DNA from: Saprospiraceae bacterium
GTDB lineage: Bacteria > Bacteroidota > Bacteroidia > Chitinophagales > Saprospiraceae
DNA: 51,193 nucleotides
NCBI GenBank assembly: GCA_021739645.1
Contig: JAIPBL010000045.1
Coordinates: 1-51,193, forward strand
Reading direction: 5' to 3'
Below are positions 1 through 8,922 of the stretch, in pieces. The position numbers were made by a program, and so were the translations under genes. Under the pieces are notes generated by a model that had not been told where the DNA came from, did not search any database, and saw only the letters and a list, made by a program, of their open reading frames with translations. Each line of letters begins with the position of its first letter. Positions within the stretch are counted from its first letter, which is position 1.

Positions 1-2
1 TG

Positions 3-884
3 GGGTTTGCGATTGCGGATTTGGGATTTCGGATTGCGGATTGGGGGCCGGGGCAATCCGCAATCCGCAATCCCAAATCCGCAATCGTAGCCTTTTTCCT
101 CCTCAACACCTGGGTCGTCTGCGCTTGGGATATTTGGTGGTACGGAGGTGCTTTCGGGCAGCGGGCGATGGTGCAATCGTATCCGTTGCTGGCGTTTCCA
201 CTGGCGGCATTTTTGGCTTGGACTTCCGCAATCCGCAACCCGCAATCCGCAATCTTGAAATTCTTGCTAGCGGCTTGCCTTGTGCTCAATTTGTTCCAGA
301 CCTACCAAGCCCACTGGGGCCCGTGGGAAGCCGAGGCGATGAACCGGGCGTACTACTGGCGCATTTTTGCGAAGCTAAAAAACGAACCCAACGACCGCCT
401 GTTGCTGGATACGAGGGAGGGATTTTTTGGTGTAAAACGGAACGTGCAACCCTTCTATTCCACTGATTTTGAGGCAGTTGCCGATTCTGTTGGATTGAGT
501 CGGCAGTTCGCTCACAGTGGCGTTTGGGCAGCGTTGGCAAGCCCAGCGGCAGAATATTCACAGTCAATTTTGTTGCCCCGACCTGCCAATTTGAAGGCAG
601 GCGATTGGCTGCACATCGGCGGCTGGTTTTACGGGGAGGCATTGGAATACGACTCCTGGCGGATGCCGCAGCTCGTGGTGCGATTTGAGAAGGATGGGCA
701 AGTCGTTCGGGAGCGGGCGCTGCGCCCGTTCCGGGTGATGCAGCCGGGGCAATGGACAGAGGTGGGCATGGACATCCGAGCACCTCGCAAGGATTTCGAC
801 AGCCTCAAAATCTTCGTCTGGAACGCTGGCAGCGGGGCGGGGATGTGGCTGGATGATTTACGGGTAGAGACGTTTGAAGACTAA
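3..884 (+). CDS. C-terminal part of a membrane glycosyltransferase-like protein (5' end outside window)
   Basis: The frame is open to the window edge, so the true start lies upstream; a TTG at position 21 is not a credible start because it lies in a repeat. Visible are hydrophobic segments around FFLLNTWVVCAWDIWW, YPLLAFPLAAFLAW and LKFLLAACLVLNLF, with a loop WWYGGAFGQRAMVQSYP between the first two. This loop resembles ArnT/PMT-like (GT39-type) proteins of Bacteroidota. The last about 150 residues look like a soluble beta-sandwich domain ending in GAGMWLDDLRVETFED. Two tandem 7-bp repeat blocks are translated in frame as SAIRNP-like peptides in the loops between helices. The cyclase-family gene starts 12 nt downstream, suggesting one operon. 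The assignment to GT39 is from resemblance only; the catalytic N-terminus is not in view. Confidence 0.6.
   Translation, partial: GFAIADLGFRIADWGPGQSAIRNPKSAIVAFFLLNTWVVCAWDIWWYGGAFGQRAMVQSYPLLAFPLAAFLAWTSAIRNPQSAILKFLLAACLVLNLFQTYQAHWGPWEAEAMNRAYYWRIFAKLKNEPNDRLLLDTREGFFGVKRNVQPFYSTDFEAVADSVGLSRQFAHSGVWAALASPAAEYSQSILLPRPANLKAGDWLHIGGWFYGEALEYDSWRMPQLVVRFEKDGQVVRERALRPFRVMQPGQWTEVGMDIRAPRKDFDSLKIFVWNAGSGAGMWLDDLRVETFED
10..87. repeat. Intragenic 7-bp repeat hairpin
   Basis: Arms at 10-42 and 55-87 are 33-nt reverse complements with one mismatch, built from degenerate units such as GGATTGC / GCAATCC, around a 12-nt loop. It lies inside the open frame of the membrane protein and is translated as IADLGF... 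and ...SAIRNPKSAI. Confidence 0.85.
226..254. repeat. Intragenic tandem 7-bp repeat
   Basis: Four tandem copies of CCGCAAT (second copy CCGCAAC) encode SAIRNPQSAI between two hydrophobic segments of the same membrane protein. The unit matches the right arm of the hairpin at 10-87. Confidence 0.85.
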
Positions 885-895
885 AAAATTAAGCC

Positions 896-1663
896 ATGAA
901 AATTAAATTTGAAAACAACGGCCTCAGCTACACCTCCGACCTCTCCCACCCCCTCGACCTCTCCATCCCCCTCCGGGCCGGCCTCGAAAATCCCAACTGC
1001 TACTGGGCGCCTCCGGTCGAAATCTGGCCCGTAGTGGCGGGCGATTTTGTGGGCGATACCAACCAGGGCGGTGCGGTCAATTTCAAAAACATCACCCTGA
1101 ACCCGCACGGAAACGGTACGCACACCGAGTGCGTCGGGCATATTTCCACAGAAAAATTCACCATCAACGAGTGCTTGACCAGTTTCCATTTTCTGGCGAA
1201 ACTGGCCACCGTTTACCCCACCAAAATGCCCGACGGCGACCGTGTCGTGCTGCGCCATCAGTTGGAAGAACTGGTGCAACTGGGCGAGGCCGAGGCGTTC
1301 ATCCTGCGCACCCTGCCCAACGACGACCACAAGCTCACCGCCAACTACTCCGGCACGAACCCACCCTACTTCCACCACGAGGCCGTGGACTGGCTGGTGC
1401 AATGTGGCATCCAGCACCTGCTGCTCGACCTGCCCAGCGTGGACCGGGAAGAAGACGGCGGAAAGCTGCTCGCCCACCGGGCTTTTTGGCGCTACGGCGG
1501 TCAGCCAGCCGACATCCGAAAAAATTGCACCATCACCGAGCTAATTTTTGTGGGAAATGACATCCAAGACGGCGTATATTTGTTGAACTTGCAAATCACC
1601 AGTTTGGAACTGGATGCCAGCCCCTCAAAGCCCGTTCTTTTTGAAGTAAAAAGTACAAAGTAG
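896..1663 (+). CDS. Cyclase-family (kynurenine formamidase-like) metal-dependent hydrolase
   Basis: A 255-aa protein of the cyclase family (PF04199), whose members include kynurenine formamidases that hydrolyse amide or lactone bonds with bound metal. The metal-binding signature is visible as HGNGTHTE at residues 71-78 followed by GH at 81-82; it has one residue more than the usual HxGTHxD spacing. The N-terminus SYTSDLSHPLDLSIPL matches the usual DLSHPL start of the family. ATG at 896 lies 12 nt after the preceding stop, so co-transcription is likely. No kynurenine pathway gene is adjacent, so the substrate is unknown. Confidence 0.8.
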   Translation: MKIKFENNGLSYTSDLSHPLDLSIPLRAGLENPNCYWAPPVEIWPVVAGDFVGDTNQGGAVNFKNITLNPHGNGTHTECVGHISTEKFTINECLTSFHFLAKLATVYPTKMPDGDRVVLRHQLEELVQLGEAEAFILRTLPNDDHKLTANYSGTNPPYFHHEAVDWLVQCGIQHLLLDLPSVDREEDGGKLLAHRAFWRYGGQPADIRKNCTITELIFVGNDIQDGVYLLNLQITSLELDASPSKPVLFEVKSTK

Positions 1664-1700
1664 AAAGGAAAAAGTAGGGAGCGAAATCAACCGACGCCCC

Positions 1701-1726
1701 TCCGCAATCCGAAATCCGAAATCGAA
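1701..1726. repeat. Tandem 7-bp repeat abutting a start codon
   Basis: Units CCGCAAT, CCGAAAT, CCGAAAT and a partial CGAA run directly into the ATG at 1727. The vocabulary is the same as in the repeats at 10-87 and 226-254. Confidence 0.75.
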
Positions 1727-2395
1727 ATGCTTTCGCAATCAACATACCATTCCAAGGAGTACCGTGACTTTCGGGCCATCGAACCGGGAGATTGGCGGGG
1801 CATTATTCATTTCTACGAAAAAAACGAGACTGCCATCCGTGGGCTGGATTTTGAGGAATACTTCGAGTTGCTGCTGGGCTACGCCGATGCGCTTTTTGAA
1901 ATTGGCGCTTGGCAAAAGCACCTGCTAATGGCCGATGTGGTCATCGAAACCAGCGTGATGGAAAACCTGCCGGATTTCAATGGCCGGGAGGTGTTCCGGC
2001 ATTCCCTGTTCCGCAAGGCCGCCTCCCACTTCAACCTGCTGGAACTGCACCAGGCCGAGCATGTGCTGCGGGAACTGCTGCGCATCGCCCCGCACGATAC
2101 CGACTGCGCCGCTTTCCTCCAAAAATGCCTGCGAACCATGCAACCTTGGCTAGTGCGGCAGACGAGGGCGATGGCGGTGCTGCTTTTCTTTGTGGCAGCG
2201 TTCGGCATCTTGCTTGAGATACTCGTAATTCATAATTTTTATGAAACCTGGACGAGTACTTGGCGCATTGCATCTTGGGGTTCGTTGGGACTCGGCCTAG
2301 TGGTGCTGGCAGGTGGGGAGGTGTTTCACCGCAGGCGGTGCAGGCGGGAGGTGGAGCGGTTTTTACAAAAAGTGGAGAGACGGAAAAAATCTTAA
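1727..2395 (+). CDS. Membrane protein with helical (TPR-like) N-terminal domain
   Basis: A 222-aa protein of unrecognised family. Residues 1 to about 140 are helix-rich with paired amphipathic helices (for example ALFEIGAWQKHLLMADVV and HQAEHVLRELLRIAPHDTDC), reminiscent of TPR motifs. Two hydrophobic segments follow at about 148-168 (AMAVLLFFVAAFGILLEILV) and 180-202, then a very basic C-terminal tail rich in R and K that would be cytoplasmic. The gene converges with the large minus-strand lipoprotein gene, leaving only 26 nt between the stops. No function is assigned. Confidence 0.65.
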   Translation: MLSQSTYHSKEYRDFRAIEPGDWRGIIHFYEKNETAIRGLDFEEYFELLLGYADALFEIGAWQKHLLMADVVIETSVMENLPDFNGREVFRHSLFRKAASHFNLLELHQAEHVLRELLRIAPHDTDCAAFLQKCLRTMQPWLVRQTRAMAVLLFFVAAFGILLEILVIHNFYETWTSTWRIASWGSLGLGLVVLAGGEVFHRRRCRREVERFLQKVERRKKS

Positions 2396-2421
2396 TTTTC
2401 CCCATCTCCTCACGGGCTGCC

Positions 2422-5400
2422 TTATTTCTTCAACGAACTCAGATACTCCACCAAATCCCGCAACTCCCGTTTCTTCAGTGCCTCCCCCATCGGCGGCATC
2501 CCGGAGAGCAAGTTTTCCCGCTTCGAAATCCTTGAAACCGGGACTTTCAAAGGCTCGGCATTGTTCGTTTTCAGCGTCAATTCCTCAGCAGTTTCTTTGG
2601 TCAGCATCCCGAAAACCTCAGAGCCGTCTTTGAGTTTCAGCACCACATTGCCGTAGCCCGGGGCGATTCGGGCACTGGGGTCCACCATCGCCTCCAATAT
2701 TTGTTCCCGGGTCAAAGTGTTGCCGATATTGCCGAGGTCAGGACCGACCGTAGCACCCTCGCCATTGATGGCATGACACCGTACGCACTGTGCCGTGGAG
2801 TTCCAATAGAAAATGCCCCTGCCTGAGCCACTGTTGCCACCAAACAGCGCCGTTTCATACTCACCCAAATTTGAATCGGCTATTTTAATAGCTGCCATTT
2901 GAGCTATCAAATCCGATGAACCAGAGGAATCTATTGCTTCTCGCAATTCCAGGCTCAGGCTGGGAGGGATTTCTTTGTTCTTGAACTTGGCAAACAAATC
3001 GGCCAGCACAGGCTGTATTTTTTCATCGTCCAGTTTGCCCATTGTCACCAATAATTGCTGTTGCTCCTTGATGCTACCCTTCGTAAAAATGAGCTGCACC
3101 AACTCCGGCAGCCGCTCCTTTGACACCGTTTCGTCGCTCAACAAACCGATGCCGGTTGCCCGTACTTTTTCATCGGCATCGGCCATGGCCAATTTTATCA
3201 ACTCTTCAATTTTGCCATACTTCAATTCTTTTAAAGCGGGCAATATGGCCATTTTAACTTCGCTGTTTTGAGTCGTTGCATATATAATGGCCAATTGGCC
3301 ATTTGCATCCATGATGTTTAAATTGACCAACATATTTGCTACCGCAATTAATGTGGCCGGGTTTCTTTCCGTTAAATAATTGGTGATATACGATTTAACC
3401 TTCGCCTGCACCTTCGCAGGGTCACGCTCCACTTTTCCACGGTAGCGGCCATCCACCCGGTCGGTTTCCGAGGGGTTGGCCCAGGTGCCGAGTGCTGCCA
3501 ACGCCTCCGTTTTGATGGCGTCTGAGAGGTCAGTACGCTTTGAAAACTCGAAGAGCAGGTCGAGTTCCTTGTCGCCGCCCAGCCGCTGGGCAGCCCCGAT
3601 AGCACGGCGCAGCAGCGGCTCGCTCGTGAAGCGCTTATCCGCTAAACAGCCCGCCAATGCTGGCATCGCCACAGGGATGGACAGGTCGTCGTTGATGGCA
3701 CGGGCAGCTTCCGTGACGATGTATTCGTCTTGGTCTTGCAGGAAAAGTTGGACGTTCTCGTTTTGCAAGCGGCGCAGCACCAACACGGCAGCCGTTCGCA
3801 GCGCCTTGCTCGGGTCGTAGGCGAGGGCAATCATCGGCTCGGCCTTTCCAATTCTCGTCAGCGCCAATACCGCCGCATGTCGCAGGTATAAATCGGCGTC
3901 ATTATTTTCCTTTAGTAAATTAATTAATGGCTGTATGGCGGCTTCATGCTTTATTTGCCCCAATACTTCGGCGGCATAAAACTGGAGGCGGGGATTGGCA
4001 GATTGCAGCATCGGAATTATATCATTTCCAATGCTTTTAATCTCCGAATCTCCCAGCATTCGCAGGGCTTGCACGATGATTTCCTCGTCTTTGTCTTTTA
4101 ACAATGTGATTAATTCAGCGGCATATTTTTTATCCTTTCTCAAAAATTGACCCATGCCCCATATCGCATGAATTCTTTCCATTTGATTCTCCTTCTGTGC
4201 GATGGCATTTTTTAGCTCCGCAATGCCCGCCTTGCCCCGCTTTACGAGTTCAAACTGCGCCCTCAGTCGGATGCGTTGGTCGGAATAACCCATTAAAGTG
4301 GCCAATCTTTCGGGCATTGCAGCGGTATAATCCAGCTGCATCAGCCGCTTTGTTTCCTTGCGTTCTACTTCTAAATTGTTCTTTTCCTTGGTCACGTCTA
4401 TCTTCCAGACACGGCCTTCTTCCTTGGGATCCCAGCCGTTTATCCAATCGGCGACGTAGAGCGCACCATCTGGCCCGAACTGGATGCCCGTGGGCAAGAT
4501 GCCACTCAACACGTCCTTTTCACCATCCAATTCAAACGAAGCACCCTTTGGTTTCAGCCCAAAAGACCAGATATGCGAACCTGTGGTTGTACCCACGAAT
4601 TCCACGAGGAAAAACTTCTTCACCCAATCCTTGCCCAACGCCGTACCGGGATTATAGACCATGCCCGTCGGGCCATTGTGGTAATTCATGATGGGCGGAA
4701 TAATATATGCGGCCTGTCCTTCCCAACGTGGCACATATAGTTTCTCGTCCATCCATACGTTATAGCCATTGTTTTTCGGGTCGGTATATTTGCCATATTG
4801 CCAATTGGAGCGCCAGCCTGCATCATGCCCCTCCACGATATGCACGAGGCGCTCGCTTTCGCCCGCATGGTCGCCGTCATTATCGGAGGTGATAATATTT
4901 CCATAATCGTCAAAAACGAACTCATAAGTATTGCGCACCCCCGTGGCGAATATCTCAAAATCACTGCCGTCAGGATTTGAGCGGCAGATGAAGCCAGAGT
5001 TCGGGTTCTCGATTTTGCGGCCATCCACGGTGGTGATATTGGCTCCAATGTCGCCAATCCCCCAGTAAATTCGGCCATCCGGCCCTTCCCGCACACCGGA
5101 CATGCCATGCCCACCGAAGCCGATATGCACCTGAAAGCCTGTGGCGATGGACGATTTTTTGTCCCACATCCCATCGCCATTGATGTCCTCGAAGTGCCAG
5201 AGGTCGGGCGCAATGGCCACGAACGCATCGTGGTCACGCACCAGTAGGCCCTCGGCAACGTCGGTCACTTCCGTGTTGAAATCGTGCACTACCCGGCTCG
5301 AAACATCGGCGAGGCCGTCGCCGTCCGTGTCCTCCAGGCGCCAGATATCGTCCTTTTCGACGGTCAAATCATGCCAGTCGTGGCTGCCGTCGTTGTTCAG

Positions 5401-5826
5401 GTCCTTGAGGTATTCGTTTTTCTTGCTGTTTTCTGGGGCAAATTCCTTGCGCAGGAAAGCCTGCCGGTCCTCCACCGTTTGGAAGGAAATGGACTGCGTC
5501 ATCCAGTCCTGGTGCCCCCGGATGTCGAACTCGGAACTGAGTTGGCGGTTGGAATTGGTCAGATAGACCCGCCCCTGGTTGTCAATGGCCATGCAGGTGG
5601 GGTCATTGGCCAGCGAGTCGGAGGCCCAGAGGCTGATTTGCAGGCCATCGGCCAGCTTGGCAGTCACTTGGCTTTCGATTTCCCTGGCCTTTTTCTGTGC
5701 CGCAGCCGCATCCAACCGGACGGTGAGGAGGTCGGGGTGCTTGGGTTCGGGATTGCAGGCCGCAAAAATCAGGGCGAAAATGGCCGTCCATGCAGCCCAT
5801 TTTTTCAAGGTGGTGGTGTGTGTCAT
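2422..5826 (-). CDS. Haem-binding propeller/HEAT-repeat lipoprotein (PVC-type CxxCH protein)
   Basis: 1134 aa from the ATG at 5826; an in-frame extension to 5922 is rejected because it passes through a palindromic repeat and would hide the lipoprotein signal MTHTTTLKK...ALIFAAC. The N-terminal half resembles the sugar-dehydrogenase-like propeller of PVC-type haem proteins (WGIGDIGANI, SNPDGSDFEIFATGVRNTYEF, FGPDGALYVADW). The middle is a run of HEAT-like repeats. The C-terminal cytochrome c domain has CVRCH at 1014-1018, with MPPM near 1111-1114 as a possible axial-ligand region. It is probably an envelope-anchored redox protein or sugar dehydrogenase; the substrate is unknown. It converges with the gene ending at 2395. 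Confidence 0.8.
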   Translation of the reverse strand: MTHTTTLKKWAAWTAIFALIFAACNPEPKHPDLLTVRLDAAAAQKKAREIESQVTAKLADGLQISLWASDSLANDPTCMAIDNQGRVYLTNSNRQLSSEFDIRGHQDWMTQSISFQTVEDRQAFLRKEFAPENSKKNEYLKDLNNDGSHDWHDLTVEKDDIWRLEDTDGDGLADVSSRVVHDFNTEVTDVAEGLLVRDHDAFVAIAPDLWHFEDINGDGMWDKKSSIATGFQVHIGFGGHGMSGVREGPDGRIYWGIGDIGANITTVDGRKIENPNSGFICRSNPDGSDFEIFATGVRNTYEFVFDDYGNIITSDNDGDHAGESERLVHIVEGHDAGWRSNWQYGKYTDPKNNGYNVWMDEKLYVPRWEGQAAYIIPPIMNYHNGPTGMVYNPGTALGKDWVKKFFLVEFVGTTTGSHIWSFGLKPKGASFELDGEKDVLSGILPTGIQFGPDGALYVADWINGWDPKEEGRVWKIDVTKEKNNLEVERKETKRLMQLDYTAAMPERLATLMGYSDQRIRLRAQFELVKRGKAGIAELKNAIAQKENQMERIHAIWGMGQFLRKDKKYAAELITLLKDKDEEIIVQALRMLGDSEIKSIGNDIIPMLQSANPRLQFYAAEVLGQIKHEAAIQPLINLLKENNDADLYLRHAAVLALTRIGKAEPMIALAYDPSKALRTAAVLVLRRLQNENVQLFLQDQDEYIVTEAARAINDDLSIPVAMPALAGCLADKRFTSEPLLRRAIGAAQRLGGDKELDLLFEFSKRTDLSDAIKTEALAALGTWANPSETDRVDGRYRGKVERDPAKVQAKVKSYITNYLTERNPATLIAVANMLVNLNIMDANGQLAIIYATTQNSEVKMAILPALKELKYGKIEELIKLAMADADEKVRATGIGLLSDETVSKERLPELVQLIFTKGSIKEQQQLLVTMGKLDDEKIQPVLADLFAKFKNKEIPPSLSLELREAIDSSGSSDLIAQMAAIKIADSNLGEYETALFGGNSGSGRGIFYWNSTAQCVRCHAINGEGATVGPDLGNIGNTLTREQILEAMVDPSARIAPGYGNVVLKLKDGSEVFGMLTKETAEELTLKTNNAEPLKVPVSRISKRENLLSGMPPMGEALKKRELRDLVEYLSSLKK

Positions 5827-5880
5827 GTATGGTAGAAGTTGGTGAATCAATTTTGGGTAAATGTAGAAAGATTCAGCAAC

Positions 5881-5902
5881 ACGGACTGGCAGTCCGTGCT
5901 TT
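5881..5902. repeat. Palindromic repeat, ACGGACT family
   Basis: ACGGACTGGCAGTCCGT forms a 7-bp stem with a 3-nt loop. The same stem occurs twice more at 27973-28064. It lies upstream of the haem lipoprotein start. Confidence 0.7.
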
Positions 5903-5957
5903 CCTAAGTAGCCAACTTTCAACGAGGCAGGAGAGGTGAAGGAAGGCGAAAGTTATG

Positions 5958-5965
5958 TAGCTTTG
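5958..5965 (+). promoter_or_regulatory. -7 promoter element TAGCTTTG
   Basis: Exact match to the Bacteroidota -7 consensus TAnnTTTG, 19 nt before the ATG at 5985 of the broken small gene. Confidence 0.5.
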
Positions 5966-5984
5966 TAACAACAACTGGCAAACC

Positions 5985-6249
5985 ATGGTAACGATACAAA
6001 ATCCGGTACTGGAAAAGCAGTTCGAACAGTTTTCAACAAAATTTTGAAGCCTTGAATGAGCCTGAGAAAGAGGCCATACGACAAGCTTGGGGGCCCAACG
6101 TCACCAATATTGAAAATCGCTTAAATGTTATTGGCAGCCAATTGGACAGGCATGTTGCTGAAATCATCGTATTCCCTGCCGATGCGGATGAAGCAAAATT
6201 GATTGAAGATTTGCTTTCGAGGATGCGGGTGAGGTTTAAGGTGGCGTGA
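5985..6249 (+). pseudogene. Small gene broken by a 1-nt frameshift
   Basis: Reading from the ATG at 5985 gives MVTIQNPVLEKQFEQ and then a premature stop at 6045. Skipping one T in the TTTT run at 6030-6033 restores a continuous frame (FQQNFEALNEPEKEAIRQAW...) to the stop at 6247-6249. The reconstructed protein is about 87 aa, acidic, and ends SRMRVRFKVA. The sense of the restored frame and the promoter upstream argue that this is a real gene with a single-base insertion, or a sequencing error. The size and C-terminal style resemble small antitoxin-like proteins, but the family is not recognised. Confidence 0.6.
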
Positions 6250-6501
6250 GTATGACACACTTTTTATTACAGTCTCGATTAGAACTTGTTTTCCCTAAAA
6301 ACCACTAAACTTCCTGGCGGATTGACGCAGTACAGTTGTTTTGACGGCAATCCGGAAGATGAGAGGTGTAAGGCGGGAATCAAGATGTTATTGAGAATCT
6401 AAAAAGCAGCAGAGGTTGCAATTTTGGCTAAATTTGAAAAAAAAAAATTATGAATGATAGAAAGTAGGCTTTACCCAGAAAGAAAAATCAATGTGAACTT
6501 A
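6250..6501. other. Gene-free junction before the restriction-modification island
   Basis: About 250 nt without a convincing frame. Base composition drops from G+C-balanced to AT-rich across it, ending in A-runs near 6435. It probably contains the left boundary of the acquired R-M pair and perhaps decayed remains of a partner of the broken small gene; no direct repeat or integrase remnant was seen. Confidence 0.4.
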
Positions 6502-6509
6502 TATCTTTG
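6502..6509 (+). promoter_or_regulatory. -7 promoter element TATCTTTG
   Basis: Matches TAnnTTTG 21 nt before the methyltransferase ATG at 6531. It overlaps the TTG at 6507, which argues against that codon as the translation start. Confidence 0.6.
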
Positions 6510-6530
6510 CATCAAAATTTGAAATACAAT

Positions 6531-7883
6531 ATGGGAGATAAAAAGTCATTGATATCATTGTTTGCTGGTGCTGGCGGCCTAGATTTAGGTCTAGAAATGG
6601 CAGGTTTTAAAACAATTGTTGCTAATGAGTTAGAAACTCATGCCTGTGAGACTTTAGAAAAAAATAAAGAACTTTGTAATTTAAATTCCTTTGAAGTAGA
6701 TGATTTTATTGAGAAAGTGATTCAGCAAAAGTGTTTTAATAGTCTCAGTGAGAAGGAAAAAAAATTGTTCTTTGACCGTTTAAAAAGAAATCAGCATCAA
6801 ACAAAGTTTCTTCAAGATGCCACTATAATCCAAGGGGATATAAGAACTATTGAATCTTCTGTTTTCAAAAAGCATATAAAAGGCAATGAACTTTTTTGCA
6901 TTGCAGGGGGTCCACCATGCCAACCATTTAGTAAAGCAGGTAAGCAAAAATCTTTGGATTGCACAAAAAATGGAGATTTATTTAGTGAATTTGTTCGTTT
7001 AGTTGACGACTTAAGGCCTAAGTGGTTTCTATTTGAAAATGTCAAAGGAATAACTTTCACAAAAACTGATGTAATTTATCAGAGCTGTAAAAATTGCCAT
7101 GCAATTAATATCGCACCTTTTAAAATTAGACAAGATTTTGAGACATTTCAGAATGACCGTAAATGTGAAAATTGTGGAAGCCAAAATACGGATTGGTTAA
7201 CTGAAAATGAACCAGGAGGTTCATTGAAGATAATATTTAATGAATTTCAAAAATTAGGCTATAAATGTACGTACAAGGTACTTAATGCTGCAGATTTTGG
7301 TGCGCCTCAAATAAGAGAAAGATTAATTATTGTTGGAAATAGAGATGGTAAAAATTTCGATTGGCCCATACCGACACATTCAAAAAGTATAAACGGGTTT
7401 AGTCAGGGAGATTTATTTCAGAAAATATCACCGCTGAAAAAGTGGGTAACGTTGAAAGAAAAGATATGGGCACAAGGACATAACTATTATGGGGAGATTG
7501 ATGAAAGTCAAGCAAAACTCTGGGTTAAGAACGTTGTACGACCTCATGATGAACCTGTAACATGGAATTTAGATAGACCTTCACCAACAATAGGTGCTCA
7601 TCAGGGTGCTAAATTAGCATTTGCCCCTTTTGGAATTCCTGAAAAACAATTATTTAGGCAGCAATGGGCAACAAAAGGTAGGAAACAAGGGGATACACCA
7701 CCTGTACCAGTTGAACATCGTTATCTTAGTGATGAAGAGTTGCTAAAATTACAGACATTTCCAGATTGGTGGTATTTGCATGGAACAAGAATGCAAAGAG
7801 CTTTTCAGATAGGTAATGCTGTCCCACCAATTTTAGGGAAAGTCATCGGAGATGCTATTATTAAATCTGAGAATACATTATGA
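6531..7883 (+). CDS. DNA (cytosine-5) methyltransferase, type II R-M system
   Basis: 450 aa; modifies cytosine in the recognition site of the partner nuclease. Seen motifs: SAM-binding LFAGAGGLDLGLEMAGF (10-26), catalytic GGPPCQPFS with Cys130, FENV (168-171), QIRER (260-264), and the closing QIGNAVPP near 426-433. Between the FENV and QIRER motifs there is a four-cysteine zinc-ribbon-like insert, CKNC at 186-189 and CENC at 212-215, not part of the standard fold. The target-recognition region is about 275-400. The stop overlaps the next start (ATGA at 7880-7883), implying translational coupling. The gene is clearly richer in A+T than its neighbours, a sign of horizontal transfer. Confidence 0.95.
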   Translation: MGDKKSLISLFAGAGGLDLGLEMAGFKTIVANELETHACETLEKNKELCNLNSFEVDDFIEKVIQQKCFNSLSEKEKKLFFDRLKRNQHQTKFLQDATIIQGDIRTIESSVFKKHIKGNELFCIAGGPPCQPFSKAGKQKSLDCTKNGDLFSEFVRLVDDLRPKWFLFENVKGITFTKTDVIYQSCKNCHAINIAPFKIRQDFETFQNDRKCENCGSQNTDWLTENEPGGSLKIIFNEFQKLGYKCTYKVLNAADFGAPQIRERLIIVGNRDGKNFDWPIPTHSKSINGFSQGDLFQKISPLKKWVTLKEKIWAQGHNYYGEIDESQAKLWVKNVVRPHDEPVTWNLDRPSPTIGAHQGAKLAFAPFGIPEKQLFRQQWATKGRKQGDTPPVPVEHRYLSDEELLKLQTFPDWWYLHGTRMQRAFQIGNAVPPILGKVIGDAIIKSENTL

Positions 7884-8854
7884 GTATCAAAACATTAAAA
7901 GCTTTTACAGATGTAGAACTGGATTTGGCAAGAGATTTATTATCTGCTAAAATCGCAAGTATGCTAGGTCGCAAAATGGAAGAAGGAGATTGGGATTTCG
8001 TGTACTGTAATGCTAAAAAGATACCAAGTTCGGATTGGAGCAACCTACACATTGATATCAATCACAAAGGGTTAGGTGTTGAGCATAAGATGCTAAGAGT
8101 TACAAAATCAGGAACTATATTAGGGGAATGTGGCACAACAAAAATGCACCCTGCAGGAACAAGAAGTATAAGGATACCTGATGAAGCAGACCCAAATAAA
8201 GCTATGATAAATATACTTGGACAATATTCTGATTTGATTAAAGAAAGAACAACCTCGGTAAAAGTGCATAGTGAAGATGGAAATACCGATATGAGAATTG
8301 GTTGGCTACTATGGAATGAATCGCTAGATGAATTTCTGTACTTTGAAGAAGAAATGATTATTCCTACACCTGAAGATTATTATGCAACGTGGAATGTAAC
8401 CCCAGCTAGAGGAGCAAGGAAAGAATCTCGAAGTTTATGGATTTTTGATAAAAAAACAGACAAAAAGAAATATTCAGTTACAACCACAGCAGGTGCAAAG
8501 ATTCAGCCATATTTTGATATTCCTTCGCCTAAAGACCCCAATTTATATCATTTTAAAGTGCAGGGAGTTGCCGAAGGAGATGGTTTAGTGAAAGTGTGGT
8601 TAACCAAAAGTACAGCAAGATATTTAGAATTGCTCTTAGGTAATTTGGATTCTGAATCAGTATCAAAGTCAATTTTAGAATTTAATGGAGAAGCTACAAA
8701 AGAAGCAGGTATTGATTTCTTTAAAGGACAAGATATAGCAACGCCTATAATTATTTCCGATACCGCATATCAAAAATTGCAAAAAATGTATTCCCCGATA
8801 AGTGATGAATATATGCTTCAGCAATTTGCAATGGATTTAGGGGCGACAAAATAA
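7880..8854 (+). CDS. Putative type II restriction endonuclease paired with the methyltransferase
   Basis: 324 aa. Identification rests on the coupled position behind a C5 methyltransferase and on a candidate PD-(D/E)xK core: D59, then GVEHK with E68 and K70, next to a conserved-looking GTTKMHPAGTRSIRIP region. I do not recognise the specific family or recognition site. It shares the AT-rich composition of the methyltransferase. Cleaving unmodified foreign DNA would be the expected role. An alternative is another nuclease type or a methyl-dependent partner, but the ATGA overlap favours a classic R-M pair. Confidence 0.75.
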   Translation: MSIKTLKAFTDVELDLARDLLSAKIASMLGRKMEEGDWDFVYCNAKKIPSSDWSNLHIDINHKGLGVEHKMLRVTKSGTILGECGTTKMHPAGTRSIRIPDEADPNKAMINILGQYSDLIKERTTSVKVHSEDGNTDMRIGWLLWNESLDEFLYFEEEMIIPTPEDYYATWNVTPARGARKESRSLWIFDKKTDKKKYSVTTTAGAKIQPYFDIPSPKDPNLYHFKVQGVAEGDGLVKVWLTKSTARYLELLLGNLDSESVSKSILEFNGEATKEAGIDFFKGQDIATPIIISDTAYQKLQKMYSPISDEYMLQQFAMDLGATK

Positions 8855-8922
8855 AATCCCCACAACAATGTATAAAAATATATTGGTCGGTTCATTAGAA
8901 GACTCAAGGGCTGTAGCTCGCC

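Noticed and set aside
6507-6530. Longer methyltransferase start at TTG 6507
   Set aside because: The TTG overlaps the -7 element TATCTTTG and the ATG at 6531 is followed directly by the motif I region at normal distance.
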